From assembly GCA_910583735.1 (NCBI GenBank), contig CAJTXS010000011.1:1-45681 (forward strand): 45,681 bases of DNA. The letters run 5' to 3'. Position numbers and translations under genes: made by a program. The stretch's first letter is position 1. Every line of letters starts with the position of its first letter. Source of the stretch: an uncultured Christensenella sp. GTDB lineage: Bacteria; Bacillota; Clostridia; Christensenellales; UBA3700. Under the pieces are notes generated by a model. The model was not told the DNA's origin and did no database searches. It worked only from the letters and a program-made list of their open reading frames with translations. Of this stretch, positions 16,997 to 25,690 are shown piece after piece.

Positions 16997-17167
16997 ATGG
17001 CATATTGTATCGGTGAAGATTGCATCTCTTGCGGCGCGTGCGAAAGCACTTGCCCTGTCGGAGCTATCAGCATGGGAGACGATAAGTACGTTATCGACGC
17101 AGATAAGTGCATCGATTGCGGCAGCTGCGCTGCGGGTTGCCCCGTCAGCACGATTACCCAGGAGTAA
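16997..17167 (+). CDS. 2[4Fe-4S] ferredoxin
   Basis: A 56-residue clostridial-type ferredoxin. Two C-x2-C-x2-C-x3-C-P clusters (CISCGACESTCP and CIDCGSCAAGCP) each hold a 4Fe-4S centre for low-potential electron transfer in the cytoplasm. An upstream in-frame ATG at 16982 would place the start on the ribosome binding site GGAGGTAAGG, so ATG 16997 is chosen. It has its own promoter and a strong terminator at 17299, so it is monocistronic and separate from the pyr genes. Confidence 0.95.
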   Translation: MAYCIGEDCISCGACESTCPVGAISMGDDKYVIDADKCIDCGSCAAGCPVSTITQE

Positions 17168-17298
17168 TCGGCATAGCTGAGGAAATTCTCGTATACGGAC
17201 GTCCGATATTCGGCAGTTGCGGCGTATCGGGACGCATATGGCGGGATATTTCCCATAAAATGTATCTATTGGGATCATTGCCCATAATGTTACATACG

Positions 17299-17324
17299 GA
17301 GCGGTTTATAGCCGCTCTTTTTTT
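17299..17324 (+). terminator. Terminator of the ferredoxin gene
   Basis: gagcgg (17299-17304) pairs with ccgctc (17312-17317) around a 7-base loop, followed by seven T. Confidence 0.8.
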
Positions 17325-17337
17325 GCGCCCTTTATAC

Positions 17338-17367
17338 TTGATATAACGCGCGCGAATATGATAGAAT
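17338..17367 (+). promoter_or_regulatory. Promoter of the pyr operon
   Basis: TTGATA (17338-17343), 18-bp spacer, TAGAAT (17362-17367). The leader is only about 18 bases, so there is no room for a PyrR-type attenuator. Confidence 0.5.
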
Positions 17368-17391
17368 ATAAAAAATGTATTTACGGGTATT

Positions 17392-18303
17392 ATGAAAGAT
17401 TTACTTGCAATTCGGGGGCTCACGTCCGAAACAATCGAGAGCATATTGGACAGAGCGGCTTATTATAAGACTTCTCTGGACAACGGTAACAAGTGTTTCG
17501 ATAAGCTTAAAGGCAAACTGGTCATCACGCTTTTTTATGAGAATTCCACTCGTACTCGCGCGTCTTTCGAGAGCGCAGCCAAGTATCTGGGCGCAGAGGT
17601 AGTCAATATCTCCGTGGCGTCGTCCAGCGTGCAGAAGGGCGAGACGTTAATCGATACGGCGCTCACGCTCGATGCGATGAAGGCGGACGTGATAGTCGTG
17701 CGTCACTCGCTGGCAGGTACTGCGGACGCTATGGCGGGTTGCGTCAAGGCGCACGTCATCAACGGCGGCGACGGTCTGCACGCGCACCCTACTCAGGCTC
17801 TGCTCGACGCGTTCACTATTAAAGAAAAGTTCGGCTATACCAAGGGGCTTAAGGCTGCTATCATCGGAGATATCAAGCATAGCAGGGTTGCTCGCAGCAA
17901 TATTTATCTCATGCGCACGCTCGGTATAGACGTCAACGTATACGGTCCCGCGACGCTCATGCCTAAGGGCATAGAGCAGCTGCCTTGCAATGTGTGTTCG
18001 AGCATGGAAGAGGCGGTTAAGGATTGCAACGTAGTCATGACACTGCGCATTCAGGCGGAGCGTATGAAGGGCGGTCTGCTGCCCGCTCTCGGAGAGTACT
18101 CCAAGGCGTTCGGTATTAACCGCGCCGTGCTTGCGGGCGCCGCGGACGACGTCATGGTCATGCACCCGGGACCTGTCAACAGAGGCGTGGAACTGGCGTA
18201 CGACGTGCTCGATACGGACATCTGCTACAAGGACAGACAGGTCACGAGCGGGCTTGCCGTGAGGATGGCGCTGCTCGATATGCTTGCGGGCGGAGAGCTG
18301 TGA
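17392..18303 (+). CDS. pyrB: Aspartate carbamoyltransferase catalytic chain
   Basis: A 303-residue enzyme joining carbamoyl phosphate and aspartate, the first committed step of pyrimidine synthesis. The carbamoyl-phosphate loop STRTR is at 52-56 (FYENSTRTRASFE), HPTQALLDAF is present, and the aspartate-side motif is MHPGPVNRGVE. Length is typical of the catalytic chain. No regulatory chain gene (pyrI) is in the window, so this may be the unregulated trimer type found in Bacillus. ATG 17392 has only a weak site (ACGGGT) in a short leader. It is first gene of pyrBCFKDE, eight bases before pyrC. Confidence 0.97.
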   Translation: MKDLLAIRGLTSETIESILDRAAYYKTSLDNGNKCFDKLKGKLVITLFYENSTRTRASFESAAKYLGAEVVNISVASSSVQKGETLIDTALTLDAMKADVIVVRHSLAGTADAMAGCVKAHVINGGDGLHAHPTQALLDAFTIKEKFGYTKGLKAAIIGDIKHSRVARSNIYLMRTLGIDVNVYGPATLMPKGIEQLPCNVCSSMEEAVKDCNVVMTLRIQAERMKGGLLPALGEYSKAFGINRAVLAGAADDVMVMHPGPVNRGVELAYDVLDTDICYKDRQVTSGLAVRMALLDMLAGGEL

Positions 18304-18311
18304 GGTGAATT

Positions 18312-19577
18312 ATGGCATTGATAATCAATAATGTTAATTACAAGGGCAAGACCGTCAATGTGGTCGCGGACAAAGGCGTCATCGTCTCCGTAGGCAAGCG
18401 CACTCGTAAGGCGGGCGCGAGCGATACCGTAATCGACGGCACGGCGCTTACGCTTATGCCCGCGTTTATCGATATGCACGTGCACTTGCGCGAGCCGGGA
18501 TTCGAGTATAAGGAAGATATCGTAAGCGGTTGTATGGCGGCGGTTAAGGGCGGTTTCTCCGCGGTGTGCTGTATGCCCAACACTAGGCCCGTCACCGATA
18601 ATAAGTATATAGTCGAATATATTATCGACAGGGCAAAGAAGGCGGACATCGTCAAGGTGTACCCCATTGCCGCAATTACCGTAGGCTTGGAGGGTAAAGA
18701 GCTCACTCGTATGAACGCGCTCAGCGAAGCGGGAGCCGTTGCTTTCAGTGACGACGGCGCGCCCGTATCGGACAGCCGTATGATGCGCAACGCTCTCGAG
18801 TATGCGGGCACGTTCGGCTATACGGTAATAGAGCACTGCGAGGATAAGTCGCTGGTTGCGGGCGGCGTAGTCAACGAAGGCGCTGTAGCGACCCGTCTCG
18901 GCTTGCCCGGCATTACTCGCGCAGCCGAGGACGTGGAGATTGCGCGCAATATAGTGCTTGCGGAGACGCTCGGCGTCAAGGTCCATATCGCTCACGTCAG
19001 CACGGAGGGCGGCGTACAGCTAATACGCGAGGCTAAGAAGAGGGGCGTCAAGGTGACATGCGAGACATGTCCCCATTACTTTGCCCTTACCGACGATATC
19101 TTAGAGGGATACGATACCGCAGCCAAGGTCAATCCTCCGATAAGAGAGGAGAGGGACAGACAGGCGATTATTCGCGGCATAGTAGACGGCACGATAGACT
19201 GTATAGTTACCGACCACGCGCCGCACAGCGCCGCGGACAAGGCGCAGGGATATCTCGACGCGCCCAGCGGAATAAGCGGACTGGAGACATCTTTTGCGGT
19301 GTCGTATACCGCGCTCGTAGATTGCGGATATATCACGCTGGATAAGTTGAGCGAGCTGATGACATATGCGCCCGCTAAGATTTTATCGCTGCCTTGCGGC
19401 AAGATAGAGAGAGGCGGAGTAGCGGACTTGACGCTGGTCGATCTCAACGCAGCGTATGCGGTGGACTCGTCCGAGTTCTTAAGTAAAGGTAAGAATACGC
19501 CATTCAACGGCTATGCCGTTAAGGGCAGAGTGGAATATACGATTGTCGGCGGAAAAGTTAAGTATTCGCGCCGTTAG
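18312..19577 (+). CDS. pyrC: Dihydroorotase
   Basis: A 421-residue amidohydrolase closing carbamoyl aspartate to dihydroorotate. Metal-binding HVH at H56 and H58 (DMHVHLREPG), substrate-binding CMPNTRPVTDN, further ligands in IEHCED and HIAHVST, and catalytic D301 in TDHAPHS. The length and motif order mark the PyrC class I (Bacillus) type, which binds two zinc ions. GAGGTG lies five bases before the ATG. pyrF follows ten bases after the stop. Confidence 0.97.
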   Translation: MALIINNVNYKGKTVNVVADKGVIVSVGKRTRKAGASDTVIDGTALTLMPAFIDMHVHLREPGFEYKEDIVSGCMAAVKGGFSAVCCMPNTRPVTDNKYIVEYIIDRAKKADIVKVYPIAAITVGLEGKELTRMNALSEAGAVAFSDDGAPVSDSRMMRNALEYAGTFGYTVIEHCEDKSLVAGGVVNEGAVATRLGLPGITRAAEDVEIARNIVLAETLGVKVHIAHVSTEGGVQLIREAKKRGVKVTCETCPHYFALTDDILEGYDTAAKVNPPIREERDRQAIIRGIVDGTIDCIVTDHAPHSAADKAQGYLDAPSGISGLETSFAVSYTALVDCGYITLDKLSELMTYAPAKILSLPCGKIERGGVADLTLVDLNAAYAVDSSEFLSKGKNTPFNGYAVKGRVEYTIVGGKVKYSRR

Positions 19578-19587
19578 GAGGACAGAT

Positions 19588-20469
19588 ATGGTAATAGACA
19601 GATTAATAGACGCCATCAAGGCTAAAGACGGCAACCCGTCCGTGATAGGACTGGATACTTGCGTGGATTATTTGCCCGACGGCATGCGCGAAAAGTGCGT
19701 CAATCTCAGCGAGAGCGGCAAGCGCATTACGGACTTTAACTTCGCGCTCATAGACGCTATCAAGGATGTCGTGCCCGCGGTAAAGGTGCAGGTAGCTTAC
19801 TACGAGCAGTACGGAGTGGAAGGCATGGCTGCGTTCCGCGATACGCTCGCTTACGCGCATCAGGCGGGACTGATGACGATAGCCGACGTCAAGCGTAACG
19901 ACATAGGCTCCACGGCGTCCGCTTACGCCAAGGGATATCTCGTGCCGGGCGCTCCTTTCGAGAGCGATTTCATCACCGTCAACGGCTATCTCGGCAGCGA
20001 CGGCGTCAAGCCTTTCGTAGACCAATGCAAGGCTAACGACAAGGGCATATTCGTACTCGTCAAGACATCCAATCCCACATCGGGAGAGTTGCAGGACAAG
20101 CAGTTTAGCGACGGCGTGACGCTGTACGACTCTATGGCGGGACTTACCGACGCTTGGGGAGAGGAGCTCATCGGTAAGTACGGATACAGCGGAGTGGGCG
20201 CGGTGGTAGGCGCCACGCACAGACGTCAGGCGGAGCTCATACGCGCGGCGCACCCTCATCTGTTCTTCCTCATACCCGGCTATGGCGCTCAGGGAGGCAA
20301 AGCGGAGGACCTTGCGGTATGCTTCAGAGACGGCATAGGCGGCATAGTCAACAGCTCGCGCGGTATACTCTGCGCTTACCGTAAAGATAAATATGCGTCG
20401 TACGACTTCGCCGAGGCGGCTCGTATGGCTGCTATAGATATGAAAGAGGACATAAAGGCTTGTCTATGA
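19588..20469 (+). CDS. pyrF: Orotidine 5'-phosphate decarboxylase, type 2
   Basis: A 293-residue decarboxylase converting OMP to UMP. The active-site segment TIADVKRNDIGSTASAYA holds the D-x-K-x-x-D-I triad of the family. 'VIGLDTCVDYLP' and 'LIPGYGAQGGKAEDL' are other family regions. It belongs to the longer type 2 group (about 270-310 residues) rather than the 230-residue Bacillus type. ATG 19588 sits seven bases after GGAGG; longer in-frame starts would run inside pyrC. Its TGA overlaps the pyrK ATG. Confidence 0.95.
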   Translation: MVIDRLIDAIKAKDGNPSVIGLDTCVDYLPDGMREKCVNLSESGKRITDFNFALIDAIKDVVPAVKVQVAYYEQYGVEGMAAFRDTLAYAHQAGLMTIADVKRNDIGSTASAYAKGYLVPGAPFESDFITVNGYLGSDGVKPFVDQCKANDKGIFVLVKTSNPTSGELQDKQFSDGVTLYDSMAGLTDAWGEELIGKYGYSGVGAVVGATHRRQAELIRAAHPHLFFLIPGYGAQGGKAEDLAVCFRDGIGGIVNSSRGILCAYRKDKYASYDFAEAARMAAIDMKEDIKACL

Positions 20470-21224
20470 AAGATTACTCATTGACCGTTAAGGATAACCG
20501 TAAAGTAGCCGAAGGCGTGTACGAGGCGGCTTTTTACGCTCCCGACATGCCCGAGCTCAAGGGCGGACAGTTCATACATATCGCATTGAGCGACAACTCG
20601 CGCATACTGCGCAGACCGCTGTGCATATGCGATTACTCGCAGGGCGTTCTTACCGTGTGCTATGCGGTGGTGGGCGAGGGCACGAGACAGCTGTCAATGC
20701 TCAAAGCAGGCGATGTCGTCAATGCAATGTATCCGCTCGGCAACGGCTGGAGCGCGGACGGATATAAGAAGGTGGCATTGCTCGGCGGCGGACTGGGCTG
20801 CGCGGTGTTACCCCTCGTCGCCCGTCTCAATCCCGAGTGCGAGTTTTGCGCATATATGGGCTTTTCCGACGCGTCCAAGGTGGTGCTTGAAGAGCGCATG
20901 AAGTCGCTGTGTCCCACTACGGTCGCTACCGACAACGGCACATACGGACGAAAGGGCTTCGTGTCCGACGCTCTGGCTGCGGATCTTGCGGCGATTAAGC
21001 CCGACGCGATATTCTGTTGCGGACCCGAAGTAATGTATAAGTCTATTGTGAATAATCCCGCCTTTAACGGTATTCCCGTATACGTATCGCTCGAGGCGCG
21101 TATGGGTTGCGGTCTGGGCGCATGTCTTGTGTGCACATGCGGCATACGCACGGCAGACGGGGACAAAAATCTGCGCGTATGCGCGGACGGTCCCGTATTC
21201 AGACTCGACGAGGTGATACTATGA
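20466..21224 (+). CDS. pyrK: Dihydroorotate dehydrogenase electron-transfer subunit
   Basis: A 252-residue flavoprotein passing electrons from PyrD to NAD+. The FAD-binding beta barrel has RILRRPLCICDY, the NAD part has LLGGGLGCAVLPLVARL, and a 2Fe-2S site near the C terminus has four cysteines in RMGCGLGACLVCTCGI and LRVCADGPVF. Its presence with pyrD shows the NAD-linked type 1B enzyme. ATG 20466 overlaps the pyrF stop, and its own stop overlaps pyrD, so all three are translationally coupled. Confidence 0.96.
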   Translation: MKDYSLTVKDNRKVAEGVYEAAFYAPDMPELKGGQFIHIALSDNSRILRRPLCICDYSQGVLTVCYAVVGEGTRQLSMLKAGDVVNAMYPLGNGWSADGYKKVALLGGGLGCAVLPLVARLNPECEFCAYMGFSDASKVVLEERMKSLCPTTVATDNGTYGRKGFVSDALAADLAAIKPDAIFCCGPEVMYKSIVNNPAFNGIPVYVSLEARMGCGLGACLVCTCGIRTADGDKNLRVCADGPVFRLDEVIL

Positions 21225-22126
21225 ATACAGCTGTAGAGATAGCCGGCGTTAAGTTTAAGAATCCGGTCATTACCGCAAGCGGAACTTTCGGCTTCGGTAA
21301 AGAGTATAACGAGCTATACCCCGTATCCGCTCTCGGCGGCATATGCACTAAGGGGCTTACCATTAAGGAGCGCGAAGGCAATGCCTCTCCGAGAGTTGCG
21401 GAGACTCCTTCGGGCATGCTCAACAGCGTCGGATTGCAGAATCCCGGCGTGGAGTATTATCTCAAGAAATACGACGGATGGCTTTCCGGCATCGGCACGG
21501 CGGTAATAGCCAATATTGCGGGCTCTAAGCTGGAGGATTACGTGGCTATCGCCTCGAGGATTAACGACAGCAACGCCGATATGGTGGAACTCAATATTTC
21601 CTGTCCCAATGTGCGCAGCGGCGGCATAGCCTTCGGCGTGCAGCCCGACAGCGTGCGCAGAGTGACGGAAGCCGTCAAGAAAGTGTGCGTAAAGCCCGTC
21701 ATTACCAAGCTCACGCCCAACGTATCTTGCATTGCGGACAACGCTAAGGCGGCGGAGGACGGCGGAGCGGACGCGATTTCGCTAATCAATACCATTACGG
21801 GCATGGCTGTGGACTACAAGAGACGCAGACCCATACTTGCCAACAACACGGGCGGACTGAGCGGTCCCTGCGTCAAGCCGATAGCTTTGCGCATGGTGTG
21901 GGAGTGCTACAACGCCGTCAAGATACCGATTATAGGACTTGGCGGCATTACGAGCTATACCGACGTGCTGGAATTCATGATATGCGGAGCGCGCGCCGTG
22001 CAGGTGGGAACAGCCAATATATCCGACCCGTATGCGGCGTATACGATAGTGCGCGACTTGGAAGAGTATTGTAAGGCAAGCGATCTCGACATCAATACGC
22101 TTGTCGGCACGTTGCAACTTAACTGA
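21221..22126 (+). CDS. pyrD: Dihydroorotate dehydrogenase, catalytic subunit (1B)
   Basis: A 301-residue FMN enzyme oxidising dihydroorotate to orotate. Family regions: NPVITASGTFGFGKEY, active-site loop ELNISCPNVRSGG with the catalytic cysteine of class 1B, KLTPNV, LSGPCVKPIALR, and FMN-phosphate loops IGLGGI and VQVGTAN. It pairs with PyrK in a heterotetramer. The start at 21221 overlaps the pyrK stop (ATGA). A gap of 46 bases to pyrE holds a short CGGTC/GACCG hairpin and the pyrE ribosome binding site. Confidence 0.97.
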   Translation: MNTAVEIAGVKFKNPVITASGTFGFGKEYNELYPVSALGGICTKGLTIKEREGNASPRVAETPSGMLNSVGLQNPGVEYYLKKYDGWLSGIGTAVIANIAGSKLEDYVAIASRINDSNADMVELNISCPNVRSGGIAFGVQPDSVRRVTEAVKKVCVKPVITKLTPNVSCIADNAKAAEDGGADAISLINTITGMAVDYKRRRPILANNTGGLSGPCVKPIALRMVWECYNAVKIPIIGLGGITSYTDVLEFMICGARAVQVGTANISDPYAAYTIVRDLEEYCKASDLDINTLVGTLQLN

Positions 22127-22172
22127 TTAATCACCGCGGTCTTGCGACCGTCGGATCAAGGAGAATAAATAT

Positions 22173-22763
22173 ATGTTGACACAGGAGCAGGCGCTGGACA
22201 TCTACAGAAATACGGGCGCCATACTTAAAGGACACTTCAGGCTCACCTCGGGCAGACACAGCGACACATACATGCAGAGCGCCAAGCTCTTCGTCGATCC
22301 CAAGTCGGCGGAACTCGTATGCTCGGCGTTGGCAGAGAAGCTGAGCGCCGCGGGCATAGAGGCGGATTATGTGGTCTCTCCCGCGATAGGCGGCATACTC
22401 ATGGGCTACGAAGTCGCCCGCCAGATGGGCTTGCCCAATATCTTCGCCGAGAGAGAGGACGGCGTGATGACATTCCGTCGCGGCTTTTCTCTGCCCCAGG
22501 GGGCTAAAGTCGTGGTAGTGGAAGACGTAGTTACTACAGGCGGCTCGGTGAGGGAAGTAATCGCGCTTTGCACCGAAAGCGGCGCTAAAGTTCAGGCGGT
22601 GGCGTCCTTGGTGGACAGGAGCAGCGGCAAGGTGGACTTCGGAGTTAAGTTCGTTAATCTCATCAGCATGGAAGTCACCTCTTACGAGCCCGACGAGTGC
22701 CCCATCTGCAAAGAGGGCAAGATAGAGCTTGTCAAGCCCGGCTCGAGGACTTTTAAGAAATAA
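22173..22763 (+). CDS. pyrE: Orotate phosphoribosyltransferase
   Basis: A 196-residue enzyme joining orotate and PRPP to give OMP. The PRPP motif VVVVEDVVTTGGSV is present. VSPAIGGILMGYEVARQ and the catalytic loop AEREDGVMTFRRGF also match. A short cysteine pair near the end (CPICKEG) is seen in clostridial forms. AAGGAGAA lies ten bases before the ATG. The next gene begins at the base after its stop. Confidence 0.96.
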   Translation: MLTQEQALDIYRNTGAILKGHFRLTSGRHSDTYMQSAKLFVDPKSAELVCSALAEKLSAAGIEADYVVSPAIGGILMGYEVARQMGLPNIFAEREDGVMTFRRGFSLPQGAKVVVVEDVVTTGGSVREVIALCTESGAKVQAVASLVDRSSGKVDFGVKFVNLISMEVTSYEPDECPICKEGKIELVKPGSRTFKK

Positions 22764-23249
22764 GTGAGCAATACCTCTCGCGTCCGTCGCCTAAGGCTGA
22801 TAGGACTGATAGCGCTAACCGTTGCGGTGGCGCTTGCTGTAGGGTTGACGATATACTTCGTGGATAAGAAGGATAAGGGCAACGCGCCGCCCGAGTACGT
22901 CACGGTCGCTATAGGCGATAGGATAGAGAGCGGCGATATATCCTTTAAGGCGGATAGTGTATCGTATTATTCGTCTTTGGATTCTCAGTCCGCGGGAGAG
23001 GGGAAAGTATACTGCGCGGTGTTTCTCACCGTAGAGGGCTCTCTAAGTACGGACGCACTCGCGGTAGATGGACAGTCCGCAATCTCGGACGGTCCCGACA
23101 GTCTGCGCGGCTATGAGCGCGCGGGGACGGCGGTATCGGACGGCTCGGCATATGTATTGTTTCGAGTACAGGCGAGCGGAGAAAAATATTTAATCTTCGG
23201 CGGCTATCGCATAGCGCTCGGCGCGCCGTATAACGTATCGGAGGGATAA
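22764..23249 (+). CDS. Membrane-anchored DUF4352-like protein
   Basis: A 161-residue protein with one N-terminal membrane segment (about 12-33, after RVRRLRL), so the rest should be outside the cell. The outer part has an Ig-like strand pattern (VAIGDRIESGDISFKADSV ... KVYCAVFLTVEGSL ... YVLFRVQ), resembling DUF4352/telokin-like domains of Gram-positive surface proteins. The start is GTG at 22764, directly after the pyrE stop, with no clear ribosome binding site, so translation is probably by coupling. It ends overlapping the ABC-F start (TAATG). Its role beside pyrimidine genes is unknown. Confidence 0.55.
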   Translation: MSNTSRVRRLRLIGLIALTVAVALAVGLTIYFVDKKDKGNAPPEYVTVAIGDRIESGDISFKADSVSYYSSLDSQSAGEGKVYCAVFLTVEGSLSTDALAVDGQSAISDGPDSLRGYERAGTAVSDGSAYVLFRVQASGEKYLIFGGYRIALGAPYNVSEG

Positions 23250-24823
23250 TGATACAGGTCAACGATTTATGTCTGCAATTCGGCGGACGCAAGCTGTTCG
23301 ACGAGGTAAATCTCAAGTTTACCGACGGCAACTGCTACGGTATAATAGGCGCTAACGGCGCGGGTAAGTCTACTTTTCTAAAGGTGCTTTCCGGCGACAT
23401 CGACCCTACGAGAGGTACGGTCGGCTACGGTAAAAATCAGCGTATCAGCGTGCTCAAGCAGAATCAGAACGACTTCGACGACTATACCGTAATGCGCACC
23501 GTGCTGATGGGACATAAGCGTCTTGTCGAGATAATGGACGAGAAGGACGCGCTGTACTGCAAGGAGGACTTTACCGAGGCGGACGGCGAGCGCGCTGCGG
23601 AGCTGGAGAACGAATTCGCGGAGATGGGCGGCTGGGAAGCGGAGAGCGAAGCGGCGTCTTTGCTCAACGCGCTAAAGATAGACGAAGAGTATCACGAGCG
23701 CTACATGTCCGAGCTCGACCCCAAGCTCAAGGTCAAGATATTGCTTGCTCAGGCGCTATTCGGCAATCCCGACATACTCATACTCGACGAGCCTACCAAT
23801 AACCTCGATGCAAAGTCGGTGATATGGCTGGAGAATTTCTTAATGGACTTTAAGAATACTCTCATTATCGTATCGCATAACCGTCACTTCCTCAACAAGG
23901 TGTGCACTCACATATGCGACGTCGATTACGGCAGAATCAATATGTATGTGGGCAATTACGACTTCTGGTACGAGACCAATCAGTTGCTTGCACGCCAGGC
24001 AAAGGAAGCCAATAAGAAAGCGGAGCAGAGAGCTAAGGAATTGCAGGACTTCATAGCCCGCTTCGCCGCCAACGCCAGCAAGTCGCGTCAAGCCACGTCG
24101 CGCAAGAAGGAATTGGAGAAGCTCACGCTCAACGATATTAAGCCGTCGCTGCGCCGCTATCCGTATATCAACTTCGACTTTACTCAAGAGGTGGGCAAGG
24201 ACGTGCTTACGGTCGAGGGACTTACCAAGCGCGGATACTTTACGGATATATCATTTACCGTCCAGCGCGGCGAGAAGATAGCTTTCATCAGCGAAAAGAC
24301 TACTTCGCTGGGCATGTTTTTCGACGTGCTTATGGGTAAGGAAAAGGCGGATAAGGGCACCTTTAAGTGGGGCAAGACCATCACGCCTACATATCTGCCG
24401 CAGAATTACGACGATTACTTCGACGGCTGCAAGCTCTCTCTCGTAGAGTGGCTCGACCGCTTCTCGGAAGATCATACCGAGACGTACTTGCGCAGTTGGC
24501 TGGGCAGGATGCTTTTCTCCGGAGACGAGGCCAAGAAGCAGGCAGGAGTGCTCAGCGGAGGAGAAAAGGTGCGTTGCATGCTCGCTAAACTCATGCTCGA
24601 GAGCGGCAACTTTATCATACTCGACGAGCCTACCAATCATCTTGACTTGGAGTCGATTACCGCTCTCAATAAGGGCATGATCAACTTTAAGGGTTCGCTT
24701 ATGTTCGCAACTCACGACCAAGAGCTAATGCAGACTGTTGCAGACAGAATAATCGAGATAGAAGATACCAAGGTATTCGATAAGCTCACCACTTACGAAG
24801 AGTATCTCGATACGTTGCAGTAA
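23249..24823 (+). CDS. ABC-F ATPase, YbiT-like
   Basis: A 524-residue protein with two ABC ATPase domains and no membrane part, like YbiT-type ABC-F factors that act on ribosomes. Domain 1: Walker A GANGAGKS (34-41), signature replaced by MSELDPKLKVK, then Walker B ILILDEPTNNLD and SHNRHF. A linker of charged helices (about 245-300) follows. Domain 2: the Walker A position reads FISEKTTSLG and lacks GK[ST]; the signature VLSGGEKVR, Walker B FIILDEPTNHLD and ATHDQEL are intact. So one composite ATP site is complete and the other degenerate on both sides. It is cotranscribed with the upstream genes. Confidence 0.88.
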   Translation: MIQVNDLCLQFGGRKLFDEVNLKFTDGNCYGIIGANGAGKSTFLKVLSGDIDPTRGTVGYGKNQRISVLKQNQNDFDDYTVMRTVLMGHKRLVEIMDEKDALYCKEDFTEADGERAAELENEFAEMGGWEAESEAASLLNALKIDEEYHERYMSELDPKLKVKILLAQALFGNPDILILDEPTNNLDAKSVIWLENFLMDFKNTLIIVSHNRHFLNKVCTHICDVDYGRINMYVGNYDFWYETNQLLARQAKEANKKAEQRAKELQDFIARFAANASKSRQATSRKKELEKLTLNDIKPSLRRYPYINFDFTQEVGKDVLTVEGLTKRGYFTDISFTVQRGEKIAFISEKTTSLGMFFDVLMGKEKADKGTFKWGKTITPTYLPQNYDDYFDGCKLSLVEWLDRFSEDHTETYLRSWLGRMLFSGDEAKKQAGVLSGGEKVRCMLAKLMLESGNFIILDEPTNHLDLESITALNKGMINFKGSLMFATHDQELMQTVADRIIEIEDTKVFDKLTTYEEYLDTLQ

Positions 24824-24835
24824 CATCGGAGTAAG

Positions 24836-24875
24836 GCGAGCGGGTTGTACGGCGCTGCTGCCTCGCTCCCTTTTT
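24836..24875 (+). terminator. Possible terminator after the ABC-F gene
   Basis: gcgag (24836-24840) can pair with ctcgc (24862-24866), a 5-bp stem with a long loop, followed by CCC and five T. Weak by itself, but placed 12 bases after the last gene of the pyr/ABC-F run. Confidence 0.35.
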
Positions 24876-24876
24876 C

Positions 24877-25080
24877 TTTATATATCGCAATCCGATTGCC
24901 TGATACGTATAAGCCAATCGTGACTGAATGCTGCGAGTCGGCGTCTTTTTATTCGGTTTAACTGCTGCCGGGTAGGGGCATAGCGAGCGGGCAGAGAAAT
25001 TAAAAAATATATCTTTAATCGTACAGTAATTATTAATTGCAGTATCTTACTTGCCAATCTCATAGGTTATCTATATATGA
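24877..25080. other. AT-rich intergenic stretch
   Basis: No supported gene. A nested inverted repeat (TGCCAA 25052-25057 with TTGGCA 25089-25094; CTCATA 25059-25064 with TATGAG 25076-25081) sits at its right end. It could form a hairpin in RNA. Confidence 0.5.
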
Positions 25081-25083
25081 GTA

Positions 25084-25242
25084 ATTGCTTGGCAGACTAA
25101 GCGTATAGATTGGGATAGTTTTGCTAAGATTAAGAAGAAGAAAAAGGATGACGACGAGTACCGCGCGGGCAGACGCGCCCGCGGCGACTGCTATGACCGA
25201 TACGACGCCCGTCCGCCTTATGACGAGGGAAGAGGCGAGTAG
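25084..25242 (+). pseudogene. Possible gene remnant, 52 codons
   Basis: An open frame reads ...WQTKRIDWDSFAKIKKKKK, then DDDEYRAGRRARGDCYDRYD, then ARPPYDEGRGE and a TAG. The second half is GC-rich in an AT-rich region and looks like a protein tail. There is no ATG, GTG or TTG with a ribosome binding site in frame; ATT 25084 is the first codon after an in-frame stop. A strong plus-strand terminator follows at 25321, which fits a former or very short gene. It may instead be chance. Confidence 0.3.
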
Positions 25243-25320
25243 GCGTTATATATGATGCAATATAATATCCGCATTAAGAGATAATCACTTTCGCCCTCGC
25301 GGAGCGCTTAGCGGTATAGG

Positions 25321-25357
25321 ATACTCCCGAATTATTAAGTTCGGGAGTATTTTTTTT
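25321..25357 (+). terminator. Strong intrinsic terminator
   Basis: Perfect 11-bp stem: atactcccgaa (25321-25331) with ttcgggagtat (25340-25350), 8-base loop, then a run of eight T. It ends a plus-strand transcript that contains no clear intact gene. Confidence 0.9.
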
Positions 25358-25537
25358 ACCCATAATTATTATTTGATTAGTTATGAGCGATTGATTAATC
25401 TGCATTATTGGCGCGTTTAACAATGCTTTTCAGCCTGTATTATTCTTTATCTTGCCTGTCTCCGTATCGGTTGAGCAACGCTGTACGGAACAATATTATA
25501 CTTTACATATAATTTACAAAAATATTGTGAAATTTTG
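25358..25537. other. AT-rich intergenic stretch
   Basis: No supported gene or stable hairpin seen on either strand. Confidence 0.5.
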
Positions 25538-25566
25538 TTGATTTCTTTAATTTGTAATGATATATT
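25538..25566 (+). promoter_or_regulatory. Promoter of the candidate small RNA
   Basis: TTGATT (25538-25543), 17-bp spacer, TATATT (25561-25566). The expected start is near 25573. Confidence 0.4.
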
Positions 25567-25572
25567 ATTAAT

Positions 25573-25690
25573 GTCGATTTGAGAGGCGCCCTCGGGCGAT
25601 AGGCAGTCGGCATAAATAGCTCATAATTTTCCCCCTTATCATATAGGAAGGCGGTTACTTAATTATAAGTAGCCGCCTTTCTATTTTATA
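25573..25690 (+). ncRNA. Candidate small RNA of about 118 nt
   Basis: The region lies between a promoter (25538-25566) and a strong terminator hairpin (25648-25679, 13 bp with one G-U, then a T-rich tail). It has no open reading frame with a ribosome binding site. The 5' part is GC-rich (a CGCC/GGCG mini-hairpin around 25587-25598) in an AT-rich surround, and a run of five C lies at 25631. It matches no RNA family that I recognise. Transcription is inferred from the signals only. Confidence 0.35.
25648..25688 (+). terminator. Terminator of the candidate small RNA
   Basis: aaggcggttactt (25648-25660) pairs with aagtagccgcctt (25667-25679) with one G-U pair and a 6-base loop, followed by ttctatttt. 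Confidence 0.65.

Noticed and set aside
17325..17391. PyrR-type attenuator or riboswitch before pyrB
   Set aside because: The promoter leaves a leader of about 18 bases, too short for a riboswitch or antiterminator. No pyrR gene is present in the window.
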